Shown piece by piece: positions 53,772-63,348 of a stretch of 64,000 bases of DNA; positions within the stretch are counted from its first letter, which is position 1; the number at the start of each line of letters is the position of its first letter. The position numbers and the translations under genes were made by a program. This DNA comes from an uncultured Polaribacter sp. (lineage in GTDB: Bacteria; Bacteroidota; Bacteroidia; Flavobacteriales; Flavobacteriaceae). Under the pieces are notes generated by a model. The model had not been told where the DNA came from. It was given only the letters and a program-made list of their open reading frames with translations, and did not search any database. Location: assembly GCA_943788045.1 (NCBI GenBank), contig CALSOT010000002.1, positions 62,001 to 126,000 on the forward strand, given 5' to 3'.

Positions 53772-54155
53772 AATTATGTGCTTTTTATTTTGTATATTGT
53801 TTAAGTAAGGGTACTACCATACGTAAGGGCTATTTAATAGCCATATTTGTAAAAATACTACATTTTATTATAATTTATTCTAGTATATCGATAAAAATAT
53901 ACTAGAATTTTTATATGTTTATACTACAACTTTTATAAATTAGATAAGTATGGGTGTTGCAAAAGTATAGGCAGAATGTTGTTAAAGTTACTGATGAAGT
54001 TGTTTTCTTTAACTGAGCTAATTCAAATAATGTATTTATCTTTTTTGAGCGCTATTATATTGGTAACATTCTCTTATAGCTGTTAATTTTTGTTAAGCAC
54101 AGCGGTCAGTATTTTATTTAGGTTTTTAAGTTGTTTGTGCAACGTTTTTATTTTA

Positions 54156-54704
54156 TCATGAAAGCAATTGTTTTAAAAATCGTTTTTCTTTGATAATGCT
54201 TTTAATAATAATCGCACTAACACCAATTAGAGAAAAAATACCTGAAATTAGAATATAAGTATAAAATCCTTTTGAAAAGTAATCCTTGAAGTAAGGCAAT
54301 AGTAAATAAAAGCCAAATATGTAAACTGCAATACAAATTGGTGTAACAGCAAAGTTTATAATTTGTCGAGCTTTATAGTACTTTTTCAGATAGGCAAAGT
54401 ATGACTTTTGAGCCATTGAAATAAGCTGTTTTTCTTTCCGATATAGCGAATAGAACTCTAAGATAATTCGAAATGTAAGACTTGTAATCATAAGAGTTAA
54501 ACCTAAATTAAAGGTATTCCAATGATTGAATGCATAATAAAAAGTATAGATAAATAATACAACAACTGTTAAGGACATAACAGTGATACTGATATATTGA
54601 CTGTTGCGTTGTTTCTTTGCTTTTGTAATTATATCTTTGGGATTAAAGTTTGAGCTATCGTTAGCTTGCATTTCCCATAATTCAGTTAATTGGTCATTTT
54701 CCAT
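54156..54704 (-). CDS. Multi-pass membrane protein, putative anti-sigma
   Basis: Overlaps the ECF sigma stop; 4 predicted TM. Confidence 0.55.
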   Translation of the reverse strand: MENDQLTELWEMQANDSSNFNPKDIITKAKKQRNSQYISITVMSLTVVVLFIYTFYYAFNHWNTFNLGLTLMITSLTFRIILEFYSLYRKEKQLISMAQKSYFAYLKKYYKARQIINFAVTPICIAVYIFGFYLLLPYFKDYFSKGFYTYILISGIFSLIGVSAIIIKSIIKEKRFLKQLLS

Positions 54705-55197
54705 TTTTGATACATTTTAATAGTGATTTTCTAATACGACTCAAACGTGTTCGCAATGTTCCGTGGGCTATACCAACAGTCTCTGCAATCGTAGTTTGTG
54801 GTATGTTTTCTAGTTCTAATAATATTAATGCCCTATTTTGTTCGTTTAGTTTGTCAATACAGTGATACATTTTTTTGATATTACTTTCATTATTATCATT
54901 GTCATCATCATTGTCATCATCATTGTTATTATTTGGCAATAGGCCATCATTTACAGTAATATTTTTTTTTGTTTTACGTAAATCTCCTAAACATACATTT
55001 ACTGCAATTCTAAAAATCCAGGTTTCTATAGAAGACTTTCCTTTAAATGATTTTCTATATTTCCAAACTTTTATAAATGCTTCTTGACACCATTCTTTTG
55101 CAATTTCATTATCGCCTGATGCATATCCTAAGCATAACCTATGAACTTTAGAAGCGTGTAAATTATAGATGTTAGTAAATTGTTGTTCGGTAATCAT
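54694..55197 (-). CDS. ECF-type RNA polymerase sigma factor
   Basis: EIAKEWCQEAFIKVWKYRKSFKGKSSIETWIFRIAVNVCLGDLRK; AETVGIAHGTLRTRLSRIRKSL. Confidence 0.92.
   Translation of the reverse strand: MITEQQFTNIYNLHASKVHRLCLGYASGDNEIAKEWCQEAFIKVWKYRKSFKGKSSIETWIFRIAVNVCLGDLRKTKKNITVNDGLLPNNNNDDDNDDDNDNNESNIKKMYHCIDKLNEQNRALILLELENIPQTTIAETVGIAHGTLRTRLSRIRKSLLKCIKNGK
54889..54937. repeat. Short tandem repeat (12-bp CATTGTCATCAT unit) within ECF sigma linker
   Basis: tcattattatcattgtcatcatcattgtcatcatcattgttattattt encoding NNNNDDDNDDDNDNNE. Confidence 0.8.
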
Positions 55198-56045
55198 TAT
55201 TTAGATACTAATATTGTTTGTATTTGTTTTAAAAGCCATTCAGGTTTGTCAAGCATTATAAAATGAGCACTATCTGCTGCTATAATAAAATTGTAATCTT
55301 TTAAATTTGCATATTGATTTTTATACGTTTGCTTAACCCTTTTCTCACCATAAGGCTTTGTGGCTGCAATTATAGTAACTGGAATCAAAATATTTTTTAA
55401 TTCTTCTCTCAGGTCTAATTTAAGGTAATCGGTATATCCATAAACATATGTTTTTCGGTCAGATTCTAGTATCCAGTTTTTAATTCTTTCTTGTTCAGAT
55501 TCTTTGGAACTCATTCCTTTTGATATTGCTGTGGCATTTTGCTCAAAAGTGATAGCATCCATTGCTAATTGTTGCTTGTTGTATGAGCTTTCATAAATTA
55601 AGTTTTCAGGATTAAAATTAGGAATCATCAATGCACCAGAAGCAGGAAGAGCGTCAATTAGTATGATTTCAGAAATTTTTATACCTCTTTGTGCAGCGAG
55701 CCAAGTTGCAATTGTGCCGCCTAAACTGTGTCCAATTATGGTAGCGCTTTGTAAATTATTTTTTATAATATAGTTTTTTAGAGCCTCGTTGACTTGAGGT
55801 AACCAAGGAAACTCTATTGGTTCTTTGCCTCCAAAACCTGCTAAAGTAACTATGTGGCATTCGTAATTCTTTTCTAGATTTTTTACTAATGGATTCCAAA
55901 TATCTCCAGGAACTGTAAAACCCGGAATTAATACTATTGGTTTGCCTTTTCCTGTAACTTTTACGCTGATAGCATGACCTTCATTCTTTGCGCAAATTGA
56001 TAAGGAAAATACGAATGAGACTAAGACTAAAATAAATTTTTTCAT
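55197..56045 (-). CDS. Alpha/beta hydrolase, secreted
   Basis: Signal peptide; GHSLGGTIATWLA. Confidence 0.9.
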   Translation of the reverse strand: MKKFILVLVSFVFSLSICAKNEGHAISVKVTGKGKPIVLIPGFTVPGDIWNPLVKNLEKNYECHIVTLAGFGGKEPIEFPWLPQVNEALKNYIIKNNLQSATIIGHSLGGTIATWLAAQRGIKISEIILIDALPASGALMIPNFNPENLIYESSYNKQQLAMDAITFEQNATAISKGMSSKESEQERIKNWILESDRKTYVYGYTDYLKLDLREELKNILIPVTIIAATKPYGEKRVKQTYKNQYANLKDYNFIIAADSAHFIMLDKPEWLLKQIQTILVSK

Positions 56046-56301
56046 TGTTTTTAAGTTTTGATTTCCCTTTAGATGCGGAAATCAAAAAATGTTACATTTT
56101 ATTTTAAAAGTAGTATAATAAAAGTAATATCTACGAGGAATTGTTCTTTGATGGTTTTACGATAAGCTAAATTTACAATTTTGACTTTAACTTGATGTTC
56201 TTTTAAGTGCAAATTTTAAATTTGGAGGGCTTTGCAGACAAGCCTGAAATATTGGGTAAAACACGGAAGCCCTTATTATTTATTCGCGGTGTTATCAAAT
56301 G

Positions 56302-57759
56302 CTATTTTGAGATTATAAGTTTTTGTGTTTGATGAATACTTTTAGATGTAAGATAAACGAAATAGAGTCCGTTAGAAAGGTTGAGATTGAAGTTAGTTAA
56401 TCCTCTCATTGATTTTTTCGAGTACATAATTTTTCCATTAATATCATAAATTTTCATATTTAAATGATCATTTAAGTGTGTTTGAATAAAAAAGTTACCA
56501 TTTGATGGGTTAGGATATAAAGATCGATGTAAGAATGTATCTTGAATATTCTCTATGCTTAGAACTTGAGTAGTATTCCAATATGCTTTTGTTCCATTAA
56601 TATGACCTTGAGTAATTACATCCGTCAAATCATCACCATTAAAATCTCCTACTACACTTGCTGTAAGATAATCACCTCCGAAAATATCAGATTCTACAAA
56701 TTGGTTATTTCCTACATTCTCATATGCAATACTTAAAATATTAGGTAGCCCACCCATTTGAGAGCCCGTTATTATGATATCTTGATCGCCATCGTTATCT
56801 AAATCTGTAATTTCGTTAGACCCTAAAAACGTTTGTTGAAGATTCGTCGACTCTAATTTTGTAAACAGCCCGTTTCCATTATTTAAATATAGATTTGTAA
56901 ATGGGATAACAAAATTATTATCAGAACCAGACATAAGTATGTCCAAATCACCATCATTATCCAAATCATCGGAATCTATATCTTGGGCAATAATTTGTTC
57001 AAAAACGGAATTTGTGTCCATGCTAAAATTTCCATGTCCATCGTTTATGTATAATGCAACTGAGGCATTTTTATTTTGCTGTATACCAGATATTATAACG
57101 TCAAGGTCTCCATCATTCTCAATATCTATCAATTTCAAAGAGCTAAATTTAACTGCTGTAAAAGCTGTACTTCCCATTGCTGTGAAGTTAGCGGTGCCAT
57201 CGTTTAGATAGATGTCTGCAAAATAGTTATCACTCACGTCTGACGCTGAAATTATAATATCTAAATCTCCGTCCTTGTCAACATCCCCTATTGTTGCATT
57301 CCCATCAGCAAATTTAGGTAAAGAAGGATTCTGTTTTTTAGTAAACTCTCCTGACCCATTGTTTAAATAAATGTGTGTAAATGCGCCAATACCATTGCCA
57401 TTGCCAGAAAAGAATAAATCTAAATCCCCGTCTTCATCTAAATCTTTAAAAATTGTTACAGTATTATTTGCGATTGGAAATGGAACATTGCTGTCTTCTG
57501 TGAAATTACCACTACCATCGTTTAAATATAGTGCGGTAGCCGCTACAGGATTTGATCCTGCTACTAATAAATCAAGATCACCATCATCATCAATATCACC
57601 ACTGGCAAATGACCCAGCTTCGACATTAATTAAATTTGGTTGAGGATTTGCTAATGTAAAATCGATATTTTGCGAATAACTTATCGAATAGAAAAGAGTT
57701 GTCGTGATGATTGTTATAAATGCTCTCATTTTATAGGGAATATATGATAATTTAGACAA
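56302..57759 (-). CDS. FG-GAP/VCBS repeat protein with T9SS type A sorting domain
   Basis: Repeated DIDDDGDLDLLV/DLDNDGDLDI motifs; C-term YPNPSNGNFFIQ...LSNGLYFVYLTSKSIHQTQKLIISK. Confidence 0.9.
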   Translation of the reverse strand: MSKLSYIPYKMRAFITIITTTLFYSISYSQNIDFTLANPQPNLINVEAGSFASGDIDDDGDLDLLVAGSNPVAATALYLNDGSGNFTEDSNVPFPIANNTVTIFKDLDEDGDLDLFFSGNGNGIGAFTHIYLNNGSGEFTKKQNPSLPKFADGNATIGDVDKDGDLDIIISASDVSDNYFADIYLNDGTANFTAMGSTAFTAVKFSSLKLIDIENDGDLDVIISGIQQNKNASVALYINDGHGNFSMDTNSVFEQIIAQDIDSDDLDNDGDLDILMSGSDNNFVIPFTNLYLNNGNGLFTKLESTNLQQTFLGSNEITDLDNDGDQDIIITGSQMGGLPNILSIAYENVGNNQFVESDIFGGDYLTASVVGDFNGDDLTDVITQGHINGTKAYWNTTQVLSIENIQDTFLHRSLYPNPSNGNFFIQTHLNDHLNMKIYDINGKIMYSKKSMRGLTNFNLNLSNGLYFVYLTSKSIHQTQKLIISK

Positions 57760-57767
57760 TATTTGCT

Positions 57768-57819
57768 AACGTTCTGTGTATAATGCGTATCCTAAAGGGT
57801 ATGCAGTATACACCTTGTT
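57768..57819. repeat. Junction J1
   Basis: AACGTTCT-GTGTATAATGCGTATCC-taaa-GGGTATGCAGTATACAC-CTTGTT. Confidence 0.75.
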
Positions 57820-57849
57820 CTGGGACGTTTTTTTTCTATTAGAGTGAGG

Positions 57850-59451
57850 CTACATTTTCATTATTTTTTGTTTAACAGATTGATTTTCAATCATAATATA
57901 ATACACACCTTTTGAAAGGCTATTAATGTCAACGATTGTATTTTCCTGAGCAATAGATCCAAAAAGAACCATCCTCCCTAAATTATCAATAACCCGAAAT
58001 TTAGAACCAATACTTTCAGTGTTAGAAATTATATTTAACATATCAAGCGCGGGATTTGGAAAGATTTGGATACTGTTATGAGCTATATCCTCAGCTACGC
58101 CCAAATCATATTCTGAAGATGTAAAGCCTAAATTCTGTAACCCTTGTTTGATCTCTGGAGCATTCATAAATAAATTCCAGAACAATTGTGTTTTATAATT
58201 TTCAAGCATAGGACCTATAGTACCTTGATCAATTGCAAGATACCTTTCTGTTTTCCACTCATAATGTGGAGAAAATGCATCATAAGGCCCTAAGGCGCCT
58301 ATATATTCATCTCCCGTCTCTTCATAGAGGTAATGCATGAAATTCAATGATTTTGTTGGAGAATATGCAATGGATGAAAGTGCTGCTGTTGGTGTCACAA
58401 CCCCTTTGTCGTTGTTCGGTTGATGAGCTGAATATCCAGTAGTGCCGTCTAAATTTCTTGAGTAGCTTGCGGTTAATCCCCAACAATTATTGTCATACCC
58501 TACATATTCAAACGGATTTTCTTGACAGTGTTCATAGATAATATCAGTATGGTTTCTTACTAAATCCCAATAATTCGCATAACTATCTGACAAGCCGTTC
58601 GGATCAAGAGCTAAATATGAATAGTGAGCCCAGAATAAAGGGCCTACTGTTTCATCCGCACCGTTGTGGTTAAATACAAGAGGAATATCGTATTGACTTG
58701 AAGAAGAAACAATATCTCCACCCCTTGCCCATCCTTCATGATATACATTTGTAGAAATAGGATAATCTGGGGAGGATGCAGCCAAAATATAGGTTATCAG
58801 AGCTTCATTATAACCCCTAATTTGAAAGTCCATTTCCCAGTCATAATTAGGAGACCAATGCCAGTACAGAACATTTTCACCATTTGTGTACCAATTCCAT
58901 TCAACTCCTCTCCATAATAAATCAGCTTTTTGAGCTAAGAGTTGTTCTTGTGAATTACCATTCTCAAAATATTCTCTAATACATATTAAAGCCTGGCAAA
59001 GCAAAGCTGTTTCTACTAAATCTCCTCCATCGTCAAAATCGCTAAATGGAATGGTAGCTCCTGTATCTCCATTAATCCAATGAGACCAAGCTCCATGAAA
59101 CCGGTCTGCATTTTCAAGAAAATCCAAAGCTGTATTTAGATGGGCAACTCCATCTGATTGTGGTATAATTCCATTCTGCATCCCAACAATGATATTCATA
59201 AAACCAAAGCCAGAACCACCAATTGCTATTGTGTTTTGATCAAACGACCAATCATCTTCATGTATTCTTTCTCTTGATAACTTTGATATCGGATGTGCAT
59301 GATCCCAAAAATATTTTAGGACATCAACTTGAAGACTGTCAATTAATTGAGAATCGGTTAATTGGCCAAAAGTTACATTTGAGCTTAAAAAAAAGAAGAG
59401 TATTAATAGCCTCTTCATATCAACTATACTTTTCGTTGTGTATTTCTTCAT
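57850..59451 (-). CDS. Glucoamylase-domain (PF10091-like) secreted protein with T9SS sorting domain
   Basis: LKYFWDHAHPISKLSRER, GGSGFGFMNIIVG, GLTASYS; C-term IFPNPALDMLNIISNTES...KQKIMKM. Confidence 0.85.
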   Translation of the reverse strand: MKKYTTKSIVDMKRLLILFFFLSSNVTFGQLTDSQLIDSLQVDVLKYFWDHAHPISKLSRERIHEDDWSFDQNTIAIGGSGFGFMNIIVGMQNGIIPQSDGVAHLNTALDFLENADRFHGAWSHWINGDTGATIPFSDFDDGGDLVETALLCQALICIREYFENGNSQEQLLAQKADLLWRGVEWNWYTNGENVLYWHWSPNYDWEMDFQIRGYNEALITYILAASSPDYPISTNVYHEGWARGGDIVSSSSQYDIPLVFNHNGADETVGPLFWAHYSYLALDPNGLSDSYANYWDLVRNHTDIIYEHCQENPFEYVGYDNNCWGLTASYSRNLDGTTGYSAHQPNNDKGVVTPTAALSSIAYSPTKSLNFMHYLYEETGDEYIGALGPYDAFSPHYEWKTERYLAIDQGTIGPMLENYKTQLFWNLFMNAPEIKQGLQNLGFTSSEYDLGVAEDIAHNSIQIFPNPALDMLNIISNTESIGSKFRVIDNLGRMVLFGSIAQENTIVDINSLSKGVYYIMIENQSVKQKIMKM

Positions 59452-59486
59452 TTTTAACTTTCATTATTCGATCTGTAATGGCCCAG

Positions 59487-59684
59487 AACGGTTTTGACCA
59501 TGAAATGTTCGGGATTAAAAAAGTACTAGATTTTCAACCTAGCACAAAACACAGCTTTTTTTTGAGTTATAAATTTAATGTTTTTTTATAAACGAAATAA
59601 AAAAAGGTTTGTGCCTTAATAGATAAATCACAAACCATTGTAGCAGGACAGAAGCCCACATTTTTTATAGCCTTTGTGCCTGTT
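59487..59684. repeat. Junction J2
   Basis: Starts cccagAACGGTTTTGACC, ends CCTTTGTGCCTGTTgcacaac. Confidence 0.55.
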
Positions 59685-59955
59685 GCACAACCTTGTTGAT
59701 AAAGATAATAATCTAAATGAAAAGGAGCCTTTTTATTTGTTAACTTTATATATGTAAGGCAAAAAAATATCAAGAAAAATTGTTTGCTCATTTTCAGTTA
59801 AGTAAGCGAATCTTAAAGGAGAACTTTTCTAAAAGGGTAAAAAGTGATGCCAAAGCAATGCGGCGGTTTTGTTGTTTGCTAAAACACTTGCTGAAACCTG
59901 ATATGGTAAAATTAGAAGACCTATAATTTTTATAGAATTATACTTGTCATAAAAA

Positions 59956-59982
59956 CAAAAGTCCCTTAAAAAGGGACTTTTG
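59956..59982. terminator. Hairpin/terminator within unit 3
   Basis: CAAAAGTCCC-ttaaaaa-GGGACTTTTG. Confidence 0.7.
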
Positions 59983-60014
59983 AGATATTATTTAGGTTTT
60001 TTAGCGGCTTGTGC

Positions 60015-60030
60015 AACGGTTACCGGTGTT
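60015..60030. repeat. Junction J3 (minimal)
   Basis: gtgcAACGGTTACCGGTGTTagcc. Confidence 0.6.
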
Positions 60031-60054
60031 AGCCATAGGATTTAGTTTTCTCAT

Positions 60055-61116
60055 TTAGTAAAAATGTCTTTTCAACTTTAAAAATTGTTTTTCAAATAAA
60101 TGATATGAGATTATACTAATGACGATTGTTATTATTAAAGATGTTATTCCTAATAAATACCAATTAGAAAAAGATAGATACTTAAAAACTTCAATTACTA
60201 ATAATACTATGATAGTATGATATAAGTATAATCCATATGTATAAATACCTAATCTGCTAAACCATAAATTGTCATTTATGTGAATAGAATTATTTCCTAA
60301 TGTGAATAGTATAGTAACTGAAAATAAAAGGCTCAAGATAAAAGGCGATAAATGTTCAATAAATACGAAGTTAATATTTGGGATTATAAAAACGATTGCA
60401 ACGTTTAAAATCAAAAAGATATATTTAAGATATCTTGGGATTTTTTCTAAATAATTTATGAAACTTCTTTTATGCATTACAATATATGCGGGTATTGCTC
60501 CAAAGGCAAAGTAATCAAGATGAGAAAATATATCAATATGACTTATTCCAAAATGAGTGTAAATTAGTCGAGAGATATTAGCAATAATAATGCTGGATAT
60601 AATTAGGTGTGGGGTTTTTTTTGCAGAAATAAAATAGAGTAATACCGCCCACAAAATATAAAAATGTTCTTCAATACAAAGTGACCACATAACTCTTAAA
60701 GGTGCTCCATCAGGAAATGTATTTGTCATCATCATTTTATAATTCTCACCAAAGAATATTGATGTTAATAAATCAGGTTTGTATCCTTCATAGTTAAAAG
60801 GTAAGTTTAAGGCATTCAAAATATATGGAGATAAATATGCAAACGCTATCATAAGGTAAAATAATGGCCAAATCCTCAGAATACGTCTGGCGAAAAATTT
60901 CTTTAGAGATATTTTATTTTGACGTTTTTTTTCATAGAGTAAAATATAAGTAATTAGAAATCCGCTTAACACAAAAAAGAATGTTACACCAATTCCCCCA
61001 CTTTTAAGAAAGAAATCAATATGTATGTTTCCCGTCTTTGGTAAGTGTAATAAAAAAACCAAAAGAAAAGCGAAAAATCTTAAAGCATCAAATGTGTGAA
61101 AGTGTTTTCTACTCAT
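60055..61116 (-). CDS. Acyltransferase 3 family protein
   Basis: FHTFDALRFFAFLLVFLLHL, FFVLSGFLITYILL, SLCIEEHFYILWAV. Confidence 0.9.
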   Translation of the reverse strand: MSRKHFHTFDALRFFAFLLVFLLHLPKTGNIHIDFFLKSGGIGVTFFFVLSGFLITYILLYEKKRQNKISLKKFFARRILRIWPLFYLMIAFAYLSPYILNALNLPFNYEGYKPDLLTSIFFGENYKMMMTNTFPDGAPLRVMWSLCIEEHFYILWAVLLYFISAKKTPHLIISSIIIANISRLIYTHFGISHIDIFSHLDYFAFGAIPAYIVMHKRSFINYLEKIPRYLKYIFLILNVAIVFIIPNINFVFIEHLSPFILSLLFSVTILFTLGNNSIHINDNLWFSRLGIYTYGLYLYHTIIVLLVIEVFKYLSFSNWYLLGITSLIITIVISIISYHLFEKQFLKLKRHFY

Positions 61117-61153
61117 TCTGTATAAATCTTGTTCGGTTTAACATCTTATGGCT

Positions 61154-61341
61154 AACGGTTTTGTATAAGATTAGTGTGGGAGGTAGACAATCGAGAATTG
61201 TCAGCCGAGCCACAAGCTTATACTTATTTTGTGTTTTTTCTTTGTCGATCTAAAAATACTCAAATAAGTATAAGCGACACAATAAAGAAACCAAAACTTT
61301 GGGCTAAACCATAAAACCCCACATTAATTTTATGCGGTGTT
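61154..61341. repeat. Junction J4 with nested inverted repeats
   Basis: AACGGTTTTGTATAAGATTAGTGTGGG ... CCCCACATTAATTTTATGCGGTGTT; inner perfect 14-bp GCTTATACTTATTT/AAATAAGTATAAGC. Confidence 0.8.
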
Positions 61342-61375
61342 GTAAACTGGCTTTTCTTTCAATATTCACTTCTTT

Positions 61376-61858
61376 TTAATTTATATCTAATGTTTTTTTA
61401 GAAAATAGAAATCTTATAAAGTAAAAATATTTCTCTCGTTCTTTATAGTTAATTAAATTTCCTAACATCATTGTAAATGTACTTAATAACCAAAGGAAAT
61501 AACCAATTCTATAACCATGTATTTTCCTTAAGGAGCCACTTTCATCCATCATTATTTTATCGAAGAATAAAAAAGAAAAGCTAAATATAAAAGAAAAGAT
61601 ACTGAATGTTAAAGATTGTTTCATATTACTTTTTTTTGTTATCCATGATAAAAAGAGAAGTGGGTTTGCAATCCAAGTAAAAATTGCAGTACTGCTTATT
61701 CCCATGAGAAATATATTCCCTATCAACCCCATTATTAGAACACTTAATCCTCCAGAAGATTTGTGACAGCTAGAGCTTGTACAAAAAGTTTCTTGAGTTA
61801 ATGATAAAAGGAATAAAGATAAACTTATAATAAAATAAAAGTTATATTTTTTTTTCAT
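61376..61858 (-). CDS. Hypothetical multi-pass membrane protein
   Basis: 160 aa, 4 TM-like segments. Confidence 0.6.
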   Translation of the reverse strand: MKKKYNFYFIISLSLFLLSLTQETFCTSSSCHKSSGGLSVLIMGLIGNIFLMGISSTAIFTWIANPLLFLSWITKKSNMKQSLTFSIFSFIFSFSFLFFDKIMMDESGSLRKIHGYRIGYFLWLLSTFTMMLGNLINYKEREKYFYFIRFLFSKKTLDIN

Positions 61859-61868
61859 GCTTGTTTAC

Positions 61869-61992
61869 AACGTGTTTGTGTATGAGTTGTTGCGTGTTTA
61901 AGCGACTAATTTAGTAAATACAAAACCAACTAGAAAATCCGCGAGGATTTTCGTAAGTAGAGTAGAACTAGCAATTAATTATACACGGTGTT
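61869..61992. repeat. Junction J5
   Basis: AACGTGTTTGTGTAT...TTGCGTGTTTAAGC...GAAAATCCGCGAGGATTTTCGTAAGT...AGCAATTAATTATACACGGTGTT. Confidence 0.85.
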
Positions 61993-62003
61993 GTACGCAG
62001 TTT

Positions 62004-62453
62004 TTATTCTTTTTTTATCAAATCCGTTGCTTTTTTAATTCCGCAACCAATTACAAAAATTCTCGTTCTCCAGTCGTTTGTTCCACCATAAGGAATTTTG
62101 TCTGTCCAATATTGAATTTCACGATTTTTAAGTTCCGATAATATTTTTTCTACATCTGAACTTTCTTTATACATTCCAATATAATTCCGATTAGAGTGTT
62201 CGTCCGCTTTTATTTCTTTTAGAGCATATTGAATAGCATCTTTTTCAGTCGCAAAATATTCCAGCGTTCTTTTGTCTCCACGTTCTGTATAATACCATTC
62301 ATAAAGTCCTCCATTATTTTCAATTCCACATCCTTCATAAATGAAATTTCCATTAATGCTATAACTGTTCATTGGATAACAATTCTCTTTTAACCATTTT
62401 TCCAATTCTAATACAGTTGCTATTTCTGTTTCGTTTTTCAAGTTACTCGTCAT
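62004..62453 (-). CDS. Hypothetical soluble protein
   Basis: 149 aa ORF, overlaps upstream ORF by 11 nt. Confidence 0.6.
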   Translation of the reverse strand: MTSNLKNETEIATVLELEKWLKENCYPMNSYSINGNFIYEGCGIENNGGLYEWYYTERGDKRTLEYFATEKDAIQYALKEIKADEHSNRNYIGMYKESSDVEKILSELKNREIQYWTDKIPYGGTNDWRTRIFVIGCGIKKATDLIKKE

Positions 62454-62682
62454 TTGGTTTCTTTTTGAAAATTCCGAAAACCCACTTTAGGTTTATAAAA
62501 ATCAAAATCACTAAAATTATTCCTATGATTATAAATTCGTTTGTCGGAAGATTTTTAAAAGTCGGACGTTGTATTTTTTCAATTAATGCGATTGAATAAG
62601 CAAATATTAAAATACCTGTCATAAATACAAGAATTGACTTTCCAATAAATTTAATTGTATTCAAAATTTGATATTTAATCAT
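62443..62682 (-). CDS. Hypothetical small membrane protein
   Basis: 79 aa, 2 TM-like segments. Confidence 0.6.
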   Translation of the reverse strand: MIKYQILNTIKFIGKSILVFMTGILIFAYSIALIEKIQRPTFKNLPTNEFIIIGIILVILIFINLKWVFGIFKKKPNDE

Positions 62683-62712
62683 TCAGTTTGTTAGTTTGGT
62701 CAAATTGCGTAG

Positions 62713-62839
62713 AACGTGTTTGTAAAAGATTTAGTTGCGATAGTTTAGTAATGAATTTAATAAATATTTACTGACAAAGAAAATCCGCGAGGATTTTCGT
62801 AAGTTGACTAAAAGCAAGCAATTAATTTTGTAAGGTGTT
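62713..62839. repeat. Junction J6
   Basis: AACGTGTTTGTAAAA...AGTTGCG...GAAAATCCGCGAGGATTTTCGTAAGT...AGCAATTAATTTTGTAAGGTGTT. Confidence 0.85.
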
Positions 62840-63316
62840 GGCAACTGGCATTTTTTTCAGAGCTTTATTTAATTCATTTTCTCTTTGTGTCCCAATCACA
62901 ATTTTTTTTCCATTTTTAAGTTCAATTGCTAACCCTTTATTTCCATTTATATTATAAACAGTTCCGTATTTACTTCCAAGTCTTATGCCGTAACCTACAA
63001 ATCCATAATTTACAATTTTCACGGATTGTATTTCACTCCATTGAATATTCTTTTTCACAAATGGAATAAAACGCATCTTAATACCGTCATCATTTATTTC
63101 TGAAATTAAAGTCATATACCAATTAAAATATATAAACCCGAAAACTCCAATAGCAAAAAATACCATTCCAACATCTGACATTGGTTTATTTCCAAATTGT
63201 TCACCCAAAATTATTTGTGTGAAAAAACCATAAACAGCGATAGTTCCAAGACCGATTAAAATTAGCCAAAACCACCATTGAGTAAATTTTTGTCTTTCTT
63301 TAAATATAATTTCCAT
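62822..63316 (-). CDS. Membrane protein with PH-like C-terminal domain
   Basis: 2 TM-like segments then KNIQWSEIQSVKIVNYGFVGYGIRLG. Confidence 0.6.
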   Translation of the reverse strand: MEIIFKERQKFTQWWFWLILIGLGTIAVYGFFTQIILGEQFGNKPMSDVGMVFFAIGVFGFIYFNWYMTLISEINDDGIKMRFIPFVKKNIQWSEIQSVKIVNYGFVGYGIRLGSKYGTVYNINGNKGLAIELKNGKKIVIGTQRENELNKALKKMPVANTLQN

Positions 63317-63348
63317 AATATTTCTGCTGTTCGTTTTTGCTTGTTGCC

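Noticed and set aside
56046-56290. GGGCTT...AAGCCC structure ending GCGGTGTTATC as a full junction
   Set aside because: Right boundary fits the array but no AAC-type left end could be found; treated only as the array edge.
59567-59791. 74-aa minus-strand ORF
   Set aside because: Spans junction J2 and unit 3, no recognisable motif; likely spurious.
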